Below are positions 1 to 6,565 of a stretch of DNA of 10,862 nt, in pieces. Source of the DNA: Actinobacteria bacterium UBA3086. Lineage in GTDB: Bacteria; Actinomycetota; Coriobacteriia; Anaerosomatales; UBA3086. The position numbers and the translations under genes were made by a program. Each line of letters starts with the position of its first letter. The first letter of the stretch is position 1. The notes beneath the pieces are model-generated. The model saw only the letters and a list, made by a program, of their open reading frames with translations, ran no database searches and had not been told where the DNA came from. Where the stretch lies: assembly GCA_002367305.1 (NCBI GenBank), contig DFBG01000047.1, positions 5,514-16,375 on the forward strand, written 5' to 3'.

Positions 1-1230
1 GTTCACGTACCGTTCTGCGCCTCCAAATGCGACTACTGCGACTTCGCGTCGGTCGCCGGTGCAGTGGATGCGGCCACGATCGACTCCTACATCGCTGCCG
101 TCGTGCGTTCGCTTCGCGACGACTTCGCACCCGAGATTCTCGCCGACGTGCCCACGCTCTATGTAGGTGGCGGCACGCCTTCCCTGTTGGGGGCGGACGG
201 ACTGCGTCGGCTGCTGACCGAGATCACCGACATCGCAACGTTGCGCGCGGATGCCGAGATCACCGTTGAAGCCAACCCGGACTCCGTGGACGACGCCCTC
301 GTGAGTGCTTTGTCCGCATTGCAGGCCGACTTGATCCCCGCAGGAGTGCTGCGCGTGAGTCTGGGCGTGCAGTCATTTGATGACGAGGTTCTGAGCATTC
401 TTGGCCGACGTCATGACGCTGCTGCGGCCCGTCAGGCGCTCACGTTGCTTGCCGACGCGGGGCTGCGCGTGTCTCTCGACCTCATGTGCGGGATTCCCGG
501 GCAGTCGCCTGAGTCGTGGCGCGCGTCGCTTGACGCGGCAATCGCGAGCGGAGTGGGCCATGTGAGTGTCTATCCGCTCACGGTGGAGGAGGGCACTCCG
601 CTGGCGCGTTCGGTACGCGCTGGTTCCGTTGAAGAACCCGATTCCGATATCGCCGCAGATATGATGGAGACCGCCGATGCGGTTCTGCGCGAGGCAGGCA
701 TAGAGCGCTACGAGATCGCCAACTACGCGCGCCCCGGTCAGGAGTCGCGGCACAACACCGGCTACTGGACGGGCGTGGAGTACCTGGGGATCGGTCCGTC
801 GGCTGCCAGTATGTTGTCAGTGCGTACAGCGGCAAAGACGTTCTTGGAGCGGGACCTAGGTCTCGTCACCGAGTGCACGGCGTCTGAGATGCCCGTCGAA
901 GCGGGGGATATCGTCGCCCGTGTTCGTTATGCGCAACCCTTTGGCCTTGCTGCGTTCCTGAGCGGCGAAGGAAACCAGGCAGTCGAGTCCGAGTGGCTCA
1001 CCGCACATGAGGCAAGCCGCGAGGACGCCATGCTGGGCCTGCGCCTCTGTCGAGGAATCGACCAAGAGTTGGCCGACGAGGCCGGTGTCATCGACGTGCT
1101 GGAGCGGCTGTCATCTGACGGTCTCGTGGAACGCGCGACGACCGACGATGCCTCCGATCGCTGGCGACTCACGCATCACGGTTGGCTCATCGCCAACGAG
1201 GTCTTCGGAGCCGTGTGGTCGCAGGAATGA
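1..1230 (+). CDS. hemW: HemW, radical SAM heme chaperone (coproporphyrinogen III oxidase-like), 5'-truncated
   Basis: The reading frame is open from the first base, so the true start lies upstream; a GTG at 64 is internal. The visible protein is 409 residues and begins inside the radical SAM signature HVPFCASKCDYCDF, with cysteines at visible residues 6, 10 and 13 (CX3CX2C) for a [4Fe-4S] cluster. Family motifs follow in order: GGGTPS, EANPDS, RVSLGVQSFDD, GIPGQ, HVSVYPLTVEEGTPL and HNTGYWTGVEYLGIGPSA, then a HemW-type C-terminal domain starting near LGLRLCRGID. HemW proteins bind heme and deliver it to respiratory enzymes; they are often misannotated as the oxygen-independent oxidase HemN. 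Only a short N-terminal stretch should be missing. It precedes the hrcA operator by about 20 bases, matching the common hemW-hrcA order. Family membership is firm; the heme-chaperone role is inferred from family. Confidence 0.94.
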   Translation, partial: VHVPFCASKCDYCDFASVAGAVDAATIDSYIAAVVRSLRDDFAPEILADVPTLYVGGGTPSLLGADGLRRLLTEITDIATLRADAEITVEANPDSVDDALVSALSALQADLIPAGVLRVSLGVQSFDDEVLSILGRRHDAAAARQALTLLADAGLRVSLDLMCGIPGQSPESWRASLDAAIASGVGHVSVYPLTVEEGTPLARSVRAGSVEEPDSDIAADMMETADAVLREAGIERYEIANYARPGQESRHNTGYWTGVEYLGIGPSAASMLSVRTAAKTFLERDLGLVTECTASEMPVEAGDIVARVRYAQPFGLAAFLSGEGNQAVESEWLTAHEASREDAMLGLRLCRGIDQELADEAGVIDVLERLSSDGLVERATTDDASDRWRLTHHGWLIANEVFGAVWSQE

Positions 1231-1240
1231 CCTGTAGGCG

Positions 1241-1269
1241 TTCCGCTCGGCGCTGGCACTCGCTATAAT
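1241..1269 (+). promoter_or_regulatory. Putative hrcA promoter (-35-like TTCCGC, -10 TATAAT)
   Basis: A perfect consensus -10 hexamer TATAAT lies at 1264-1269. A weak -35-like TTCCGC lies at 1241-1246 with 17-base spacing and matches only two of six consensus positions. Transcription would start near 1276, giving a leader of roughly 17 bases before the hrcA ATG. The -10 sits wholly inside the CIRCE spacer, so bound HrcA would block RNA polymerase directly. The hexamer is seen; its use as a promoter is inferred. Confidence 0.7.
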
Positions 1270-1279
1270 CGAGTGCCAG
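1253..1279. promoter_or_regulatory. CIRCE operator (HrcA binding site)
   Basis: A perfect 9-base inverted repeat, CTGGCACTC (1253-1261) and GAGTGCCAG (1271-1279), is separated by exactly 9 bases. This is the CIRCE architecture (TTAGCACTC-N9-GAGTGCTAA); seven core positions of each arm match apart from one A-to-G change, and the outer bases are GC-shifted while keeping symmetry. It lies directly in front of hrcA, the gene for its known repressor, which makes negative autoregulation very likely. Release of HrcA on heat stress, when GroEL becomes occupied, is established for other bacteria. Confidence 0.95.
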
Positions 1280-1292
1280 AGAGGTGAATCAC

Positions 1293-2312
1293 ATGATGAA
1301 CGATCGTCGCCGACGTGTTCTCTCGGCGCTTGTGGAAGAGTACATAGCCAGTGCACAACCCGTCGGGTCCAAGAATCTCGTGGACCGTTACGACCTGGGC
1401 TGCTCTCCTGCGACCGTTCGTAACGAGCTTTCGATCCTGGAGGAGACCGGCTACGTATTCCAGCCGCACGTCTCAGCGGGACGAATGCCCACCGACAGCG
1501 GTTATCGTTCCTTTGTCGACGAGCTGACCGGCGCGATCGACGGCATCACGCAGGCCGAGGCGGAGGAACTCGCAGCGGAGTACTTTGCCACGGCGGCTGA
1601 GATCGACGACCTCATGAAGCACACGTCGGTCATGCTCTCGCAACTCACGCACTATGTTGCAGTTGTTCTCGCGCCGACCATCTCCCTCGCGCGTATTCGC
1701 AGGCTCGATCTACTCTCCATGGGTGCGCAGCGCGCGGTGTTCGTGCTCATCACCGAGCAGGGACAGGTGGTCAACCGGCACATCAAGCTGCCGAGCGAGG
1801 CCACACCGGAGAGGATCGCCGAAGTCGAGCACGCACTGAACGCGTCGCTGCAGGGCAAGCGTGCCGACCAGATCCGCGTGCTTAGGGATGCGCTCTCGTC
1901 GCCCGATGGAGGTTCGGTCGACACGTTGATGACGACCCTGCTCGATGAGGTTCTCGATGCGCTGCAGGAGGCCGACCGCGATCGTCTGCATCATGTGGGA
2001 ATGCCCGATCTGCTCACTCTGCCGGAGTTCACCGACTCAGAACAGGTCCGTCCGCTCGTGGGGTTGCTGGAAGATGGCCTCGCCATGTTGGAGACCCTGC
2101 ACGACGTCATGCAGAGTGGGGGCGTCACCGTGCGTATCGGTAGTGAGAACACCGCCTCTGAACTGGGGAATCTCAGTTTGGTGGCCACGAAGTACGGGAC
2201 AGGGAACGCCGACGGGATCGTTGGTGTCATAGGTCCCACTAGAATGGATTACAATCGCGCGATCACCGCAGTGCGGTGTGTGGCGGACGGTCTCTCGGAG
2301 ACCTTGCGCTAG
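1293..2312 (+). CDS. hrcA: HrcA, heat-inducible transcription repressor
   Basis: A 339-residue protein of normal HrcA length. The N-terminal winged helix-turn-helix (about residues 1-75) carries the family signatures YIASAQPVGSKNLV, SPATVRNELSILEETGY and PHVSAGRMPTDSGYRSFVD. The centre and C-terminus form the GAF-like and dimerisation region, ending in the typical GVIGPTRMDYNRAI. HrcA represses chaperone genes by binding CIRCE, and one lies immediately upstream, so this gene is probably self-repressed. The ATG at 1293 has a GAGGTGA ribosome site about five bases before it; ATG 1296 is equally usable. A GTG at 1284 overlaps that ribosome site and is unlikely. dnaJ follows after 42 bases, and the intervening grpE and dnaK of Bacillus-type operons are absent. 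Confidence 0.96.
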   Translation: MMNDRRRRVLSALVEEYIASAQPVGSKNLVDRYDLGCSPATVRNELSILEETGYVFQPHVSAGRMPTDSGYRSFVDELTGAIDGITQAEAEELAAEYFATAAEIDDLMKHTSVMLSQLTHYVAVVLAPTISLARIRRLDLLSMGAQRAVFVLITEQGQVVNRHIKLPSEATPERIAEVEHALNASLQGKRADQIRVLRDALSSPDGGSVDTLMTTLLDEVLDALQEADRDRLHHVGMPDLLTLPEFTDSEQVRPLVGLLEDGLAMLETLHDVMQSGGVTVRIGSENTASELGNLSLVATKYGTGNADGIVGVIGPTRMDYNRAITAVRCVADGLSETLR

Positions 2313-2324
2313 CACGTATCAGAC

Positions 2325-2339
2325 GCGCCCGCTGGGCGC
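2325..2339 (+). other. GC hairpin in the hrcA-dnaJ gap, beside the dnaJ ribosome site
   Basis: Perfect 6-base arms GCGCCC (2325-2330) and GGGCGC (2334-2339) enclose a 3-base loop. The hairpin ends two bases before the dnaJ Shine-Dalgarno AGGAGG at 2342-2347. No T-run follows, so it is not an ordinary intrinsic terminator. It could affect mRNA stability or dnaJ translation, or be chance in GC-rich DNA. Only the sequence symmetry is seen. Confidence 0.45.
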
Positions 2340-2354
2340 ACAGGAGGGAGTCAC

Positions 2355-3485
2355 GTGGCTTCAGGCACCATCGACTATTACGCCGTGCTCGGTCTCGAGC
2401 GTACGTGCACGGAGACAGAGATCAAGAAGGCATTCCGCCGCAAGGCGCGCGAGTGCCATCCGGACGTCTGCAAGGACACGGACGCCGAGGAGCGATTCAA
2501 GGAGATCAACGAGGCGTACGACGTCTTGTCCGATCCGCAGAAGCGTGACACCTACGATCGCTACGGCACCGTCAATCCGCAGCAGGGCTTCGGCGGACCG
2601 GGCGGTGTCGACATCGGCGACATCTTCTCCGGCTCCGGCATGGACGATCTGTTCTCCGCATTCTTCGGCGGCGGAGGCGGCGGAGGAGGTGGAGGACGCC
2701 GTACACGCACCGAGGGTCGGGATATGGCGGCTCAGGTCGTGATCACGCTTCAGCAGGCTGCTGAGGGCGTTGAGAAGGAGATCATGTTGAGCCACCTCGC
2801 TCCCTGTGAGGAGTGCGGCGCCACGGGTTCCGTCGGCGACGAAGGCACGACAACCTGTTCCGACTGTAACGGGCGGGGCCAGCGACGCACCGAGCGTCGT
2901 ACGTTCCTGGGCGTCATGGAGACGCTTACCCCCTGCGAGACTTGCGGCGGGACTGGGTCGGTTGTCAAGAACGCCTGCGATGAGTGCGACGGAACGGGAC
3001 GCGTCCCCGAGCGTGAAAAGGTCACGATTCCCGTGCCTGCGGGAATCAGCGATGGTCAGCAGTTGAGCATGTCCGGCATGGGCGAGGCGGGTCTGCGCGG
3101 CACCAAGTCCGGCGACCTGATCGTGACCGTGCGCGTTTCTCCGCACGAGTTCCTGCACCGCGAGGGTGACGATCTGCACTGCCGCATGATCCTCAACGTC
3201 GTTGAGGCTTCTCTGGGTGGCACCATGACGGTGCCCGGCCTCTTTGATGATGTCAATGTCGCGTTCGACGCCGGTATCCAGCATGGTGCACAGGTGCGCG
3301 TTCGTGGCGGAGGTATGCCGCGTCTTCGAGGCAGCGGATCTGGTGATCTCATCGCACATATCGGCATCGAGGTGCCGCGCAAGCTTTCAAAGGAGCAGCG
3401 TGCCATGTTCGAGCAGCTGCGAGAGTCGCTCGGACGGAGTTCCAAGTCTCCGCTGCAGAAGCTCAAGGAGTGGTTGACGAACTGA
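2355..3485 (+). CDS. dnaJ: DnaJ (Hsp40) co-chaperone, hrcA-linked type
   Basis: A 376-residue full-length type I DnaJ. The J domain (about residues 6-72) has the DnaK-activating HPD motif at 35-37. A Gly/Phe region follows with DIF motifs and a run of ten glycines at 105-114. The zinc domain has four CXXCXGXG-type repeats, with cysteine pairs at 151/154, 168/171, 194/197 and 208/211, then two C-terminal substrate-binding domains. The start is GTG with AGGAGG seven bases upstream. DnaJ delivers unfolded clients to DnaK and stimulates its ATPase. dnaK and grpE are not nearby, which resembles the hrcA-dnaJ2 arrangement of actinobacteria, so a second dnaJ may sit with dnaK elsewhere. Oddity: Cys34 and Cys39 flank HPD where Tyr or Leu and Asn are usual. 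Confidence 0.96.
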   Translation: MASGTIDYYAVLGLERTCTETEIKKAFRRKARECHPDVCKDTDAEERFKEINEAYDVLSDPQKRDTYDRYGTVNPQQGFGGPGGVDIGDIFSGSGMDDLFSAFFGGGGGGGGGGRRTRTEGRDMAAQVVITLQQAAEGVEKEIMLSHLAPCEECGATGSVGDEGTTTCSDCNGRGQRRTERRTFLGVMETLTPCETCGGTGSVVKNACDECDGTGRVPEREKVTIPVPAGISDGQQLSMSGMGEAGLRGTKSGDLIVTVRVSPHEFLHREGDDLHCRMILNVVEASLGGTMTVPGLFDDVNVAFDAGIQHGAQVRVRGGGMPRLRGSGSGDLIAHIGIEVPRKLSKEQRAMFEQLRESLGRSSKSPLQKLKEWLTN

Positions 3486-4279
3486 TGGCTCATCCACGTT
3501 TCTTCCTGGTCGCGCCGTTGCGTGACGCCGATGAGTTCGTCGTCGAAGCCGACGATGGACCAGCTGGAGTACGTCTCCCTTTGGGTGAAGCTGACCGACA
3601 TCATGCGGCCGATGTACTGAGGCTCCATGCCGGAGACCACATCATCGCAGTGGAGCCGGACGGAACAACGCTCGACGTGCGCCTCATTGACGTGACGCGC
3701 CATCATATCGCCGGTGAGGTGAGAGGCCTTCTCCCAAGAGAGCAAGGACCGCGCGTGACGTTGATCCAGGGCCTGGCGAAGGGCTCCAAGATGGATCTCA
3801 TCATCGAGAAGGCTGTCGAGCTCGGCGTGAGTGCCGTCGTTCCGTTCCAGAGTGAGCGCAGTGTTGTGCGTTTGGATGAATCAAAGCGACGGGCCCGGGT
3901 GGAGCGCTGGCAGCGTATTTCGCTGGCTGCCGCCAAACAGTCGCAGCGCTCGATCGTGCCCGATGTTCTGGATGTGGTGGACACGTTGGGGCTCGTGGAG
4001 ATGCTCCCTCGATTCGATCATGTCGTTGTGCTCTGGGAGGACGAGAGGTCGTGCACGTTCGCTGACGCGTTCAAGGGGATATCCCACCGCGCGCATGTTG
4101 CTGTCGTGATAGGGCCCGAGGGTGGACTCACGGCCGACGAGGTGGCTCAGTGCCGCGAGGTCGGTGCTGTTACCGCTACGTTGGGAAGCACGATCCTGCG
4201 TACCGAGACGGCGGGGATCGTAGGTCTTGCGCTCGCCGTGCACCGTATGGGCGGCTTGGGCGGCGACAACAGTGAGTGA
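3485..4279 (+). CDS. rsmE: RsmE, 16S rRNA (uracil-1498-N3)-methyltransferase
   Basis: A 264-residue SPOUT-class methyltransferase that uses S-adenosylmethionine to make m3U1498 in the decoding region of 16S rRNA. An N-terminal PUA-like RNA-binding part (about 1-75, starting MAHPRFFLVAPL) precedes the catalytic domain. Seen motifs are QGLAKGSKMDLIIEKAVELG near residue 95, GPEGG at 210-214 and LGSTILRTETA at 233-243; the last two build the trefoil-knot cofactor site. The ATG at 3485 shares one base with the dnaJ stop (TGATG), implying coupled translation; AAGGAG lies 14 bases upstream. A GTG at 3470 is in frame but would extend past the family's usual N-terminus. prmA, which precedes rsmE in many Firmicutes, is absent. 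Confidence 0.95.
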   Translation: MAHPRFFLVAPLRDADEFVVEADDGPAGVRLPLGEADRHHAADVLRLHAGDHIIAVEPDGTTLDVRLIDVTRHHIAGEVRGLLPREQGPRVTLIQGLAKGSKMDLIIEKAVELGVSAVVPFQSERSVVRLDESKRRARVERWQRISLAAAKQSQRSIVPDVLDVVDTLGLVEMLPRFDHVVVLWEDERSCTFADAFKGISHRAHVAVVIGPEGGLTADEVAQCREVGAVTATLGSTILRTETAGIVGLALAVHRMGGLGGDNSE

Positions 4280-5549
4280 ACGGGCCTGCCGGGAAGAGTT
4301 CCCGGTGGCGTTCAAGACTCTTGGGTGCAAGGTCAATCGCGTAGAGAGCGAGGATATCGCCTCGGACCTCTTGGGTCGCGGATGCATGCTCGTTCCCGAG
4401 AACGAAGCGCTCGTCGTGATCATCAACAGTTGCACAGTTACCGGTGAGGCCGACCGCAAGGCGCGCAAGGCTGTGCGACACGCGCTCAATGGAGCCCGCG
4501 CGCCCATCGTGGTGGTGACCGGATGCCTCGCGACTATGGATCCGCAGGGTCTGCGCGACCTTTCCGAGCGTGTGGTGGTCGAAGCGGACAAAGAGCGGGT
4601 CGCGGACATCGTTTCCTCCGTTCTGGATCTCCACGCTACCCACCATGGACATGCGGTGGGTATGGGAGAGGGGTTCCGTACCAGGACTATGCTCAAGATT
4701 GAGGACGGGTGCGACAACTTCTGCACCTACTGCATCATCCCGTACGCCAGAGGGGTGCCCCGTTCGGTGCCGTTGGATCAGCTTATCGATCGTGCAAAAC
4801 GACTCGTGGAAGCAGGCGTCGCTGAGATCGTTCTCACGGGGATCAATATTGGTCGGTATAGAGACGGCGGCCATACGCTACCGGATGTCGTTCGTAGAAT
4901 CGCGGCCACGGGAATCCGTCGACTACGTCTCTCAAGCGTGGAGCCACCGGATGTGAACGGCGAGCTGCTCGCAGCACTCGCTGAGACTCCCTGCGCTGTG
5001 CCGCATCTTCATATACCGCTCCAGTCGGGGAGCGATTCTGTGCTCGCTGCTATGGGGCGTACCTACAGCGCTGCCGAGTTTGAGATTCTCGTTGGCAGGG
5101 CGCGCAAAGCGGTCCCTGGACTGGTGATAACCACCGACGTCATCGCGGGATTCCCCGGTGAGACATGGTGTGATGCTGTGGAAACGATAGCCATGTGCGA
5201 GCGGATCGGCTTTTCCAAGATGCACGTGTTCCGCTACTCGGAGCGTCCGGGCACGCCGGCCGCGACCATGCTCAGGTCGGTAGCTCCGGGAGAGCGTGCC
5301 GTGCGAGCTCAGGCGCTGCGCATGCTGGGGCAGTCGATGCGAGAGAGATTCTTGAGGTCGCTACTGGGCGCAGAACGCACCGTCCTTGTTGAGAGCGTGG
5401 CGGGATCCACCGCGATCGGCACCACGGGAGACTATGTGCGAGTCGAGGTCGAAGATGTGACCAATATCGCCGAAGGTGACCTCGTCGTCGTGCGCGTGAC
5501 TGGGCGCGAAGGGGAGGTCGCGCAGGGCGTGTTTGTCGGCCTTGCGTGA
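4272..5549 (+). CDS. mtaB: MtaB, tRNA (N6-threonylcarbamoyladenosine-37-C2)-methylthiotransferase
   Basis: A radical SAM methylthiotransferase of about 425 residues, expected to convert t6A37 to ms2t6A37 in tRNAs reading ANN codons. The N-terminal UPF0004 domain has the three ligands of the auxiliary [4Fe-4S] cluster, Cys19 (TLGCKVN), Cys54 (NSCTVTGEAD) and Cys85 (TGCLA). The radical SAM cluster is CX3CX2C at 147/151/154 in GCDNFCTYCIIPYARG. A TRAM-like RNA-binding domain occupies roughly the last 60 residues. TLGCKVN places it with MtaB rather than MiaB or RimO. The start is uncertain: GTG 4272 overlaps the rsmE stop by eight bases; GTG 4305 gives MAFKTLGCKVN and has GGGAAGAG suitably placed upstream. 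The product is secure; the exact start is not. Confidence 0.94.
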   Translation: MSERACREEFPVAFKTLGCKVNRVESEDIASDLLGRGCMLVPENEALVVIINSCTVTGEADRKARKAVRHALNGARAPIVVVTGCLATMDPQGLRDLSERVVVEADKERVADIVSSVLDLHATHHGHAVGMGEGFRTRTMLKIEDGCDNFCTYCIIPYARGVPRSVPLDQLIDRAKRLVEAGVAEIVLTGINIGRYRDGGHTLPDVVRRIAATGIRRLRLSSVEPPDVNGELLAALAETPCAVPHLHIPLQSGSDSVLAAMGRTYSAAEFEILVGRARKAVPGLVITTDVIAGFPGETWCDAVETIAMCERIGFSKMHVFRYSERPGTPAATMLRSVAPGERAVRAQALRMLGQSMRERFLRSLLGAERTVLVESVAGSTAIGTTGDYVRVEVEDVTNIAEGDLVVVRVTGREGEVAQGVFVGLA

Positions 5550-5555
5550 TAGAAT
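5547..5555 (+). promoter_or_regulatory. Possible extended -10 promoter for phoH
   Basis: TGATAGAAT matches the extended -10 form TGN-TATAAT, with five of six hexamer bases, and its TGA is the mtaB stop codon. Initiation would fall near 5562, just ahead of a purine-rich leader holding a GAGGGG ribosome site and the proposed phoH TTG start. No good -35 is seen, which extended -10 promoters can tolerate. It may be chance. Confidence 0.3.
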
Positions 5556-5590
5556 CCAAGGCAATTGGTAGAGGAGAGAATGAGGGGCAC

Positions 5591-6565
5591 TTGTTGGAAC
5601 CGACGCAGATACGTCTCGTCGTCCCACCTGAGTTGAACATGGTCGATCTGTTGGGGCAGGAGGATCTCTTGCTTCGCTTGATCGAGGACCAGTTCGAGTC
5701 AGTGATCTCAGTGAGGGGCAACCAGATAACCATCAAAGGCATGCCTGCCGAGAGTCAGGCGGTCTCAGCTCTCTTCACGGAGATGATCTCTCTCGTGGAA
5801 AAGGGAGAGCAACTCACTCCTGAGAATATCGAGCGCACCATTGAGATGCTGCGTCTGGGCGATTGCAGCCCCAGCGCCGTGTTCTCCGATGTGCTTCTCA
5901 CTCACAAAGGCAAGAGCATCCGCCCTATGACCTCGGGTCAAAAGCACTACGTCGACGCCATTCGCAAGAATACGGTCACCTTCGGGATCGGGCCAGCGGG
6001 AACGGGAAAGACGTATCTCGCGATGGCCATGGCTGTAGAGGCTCTGAAACACCGAGAGGTCGGTAGGATCATCCTGACGCGACCAGCGGTCGAAGCGGGG
6101 GAGTCCTTGGGCTACCTTCCCGGCACGCTGTTCGAGAAAGTGGATCCGTATCTTAGGCCACTCTATGACGCCCTCTTCGACATGATGGATGTGGAGAAGT
6201 CGCAGCAGCTCACCGACAAAGGTGTCATCGAGATCGCGCCTTTGGCATTCATGCGCGGGCGAACGCTCAACGACTCTTTCATCATTCTTGATGAGGCTCA
6301 GAACACGAGCCCGGAGCAGATGAAGATGTTCCTCACGCGGCTGGGCTTCGGTTCCCGTGTGGTTATCACCGGCGATGTCACGCAGGTCGATCGACCGGTG
6401 GGGCAGTCCGGACTTCGAGTGGTTCGCGATATCCTCGACGGCGTCTCTGGTATAGAGTTCGTCGATCTCAAGGCGCGCGATGTCGTGCGCCACAAGCTCG
6501 TCCAGCGTATCGTCACTGCATACACCCAGTTCGAAGAGCAGAAAGCTGCCAAGAGCGATGACTGA
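5591..6565 (+). CDS. phoH: PhoH family protein (PhoH-like ATPase)
   Basis: A PhoH-family P-loop ATPase, about 324 residues from this start. The Walker A motif GPAGTGKT lies at 134-141 and Walker B IILDEAQN has D234/E235, followed by the sensor-like VVITGDVTQVD, all hallmarks of the family. The N-terminal segment PTQIRLVVPPEL to ISVRGNQITIKG is the usual PhoH leader domain. Proteins of this family are cytoplasmic and linked to RNA metabolism; the exact role is not settled. Next to ybeY, a ribosome or RNA quality role is plausible. Start choice: GTG 5546 overlaps the mtaB stop by four bases but lacks a visible ribosome site. TTG 5591 or 5594 follows GAGGGG (5582-5587) and matches the expected N-terminus better, so I prefer it. 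Confidence 0.93.
   Translation: MLEPTQIRLVVPPELNMVDLLGQEDLLLRLIEDQFESVISVRGNQITIKGMPAESQAVSALFTEMISLVEKGEQLTPENIERTIEMLRLGDCSPSAVFSDVLLTHKGKSIRPMTSGQKHYVDAIRKNTVTFGIGPAGTGKTYLAMAMAVEALKHREVGRIILTRPAVEAGESLGYLPGTLFEKVDPYLRPLYDALFDMMDVEKSQQLTDKGVIEIAPLAFMRGRTLNDSFIILDEAQNTSPEQMKMFLTRLGFGSRVVITGDVTQVDRPVGQSGLRVVRDILDGVSGIEFVDLKARDVVRHKLVQRIVTAYTQFEEQKAAKSDD

Noticed and set aside
2449..2461. GAGTGCC in the J-domain coding region, and GGCACTC-like strings elsewhere, as extra CIRCE half-sites
   Set aside because: None has a partner arm at 9-base spacing; only 1253-1279 has the full inverted repeat.
2667..2696. GGN repeat tract as a simple-sequence or slippage element
   Set aside because: It encodes the ten-glycine run of the DnaJ Gly/Phe region, with mixed codons (GGC, GGA, GGT), so it is better explained as ordinary linker coding sequence.
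2361..3359. 332-codon open frame on the minus strand across dnaJ
   Set aside because: It is fully antisense to a strongly conserved dnaJ, has no recognisable domain, and follows from GC-rich codons lacking stops on the opposite strand.
3881..4726. 281-codon minus-strand open frame across rsmE and mtaB
   Set aside because: It is antisense to two recognised enzymes whose motifs fix the real frames, with low-complexity Ser/Arg-rich content typical of shadow frames.
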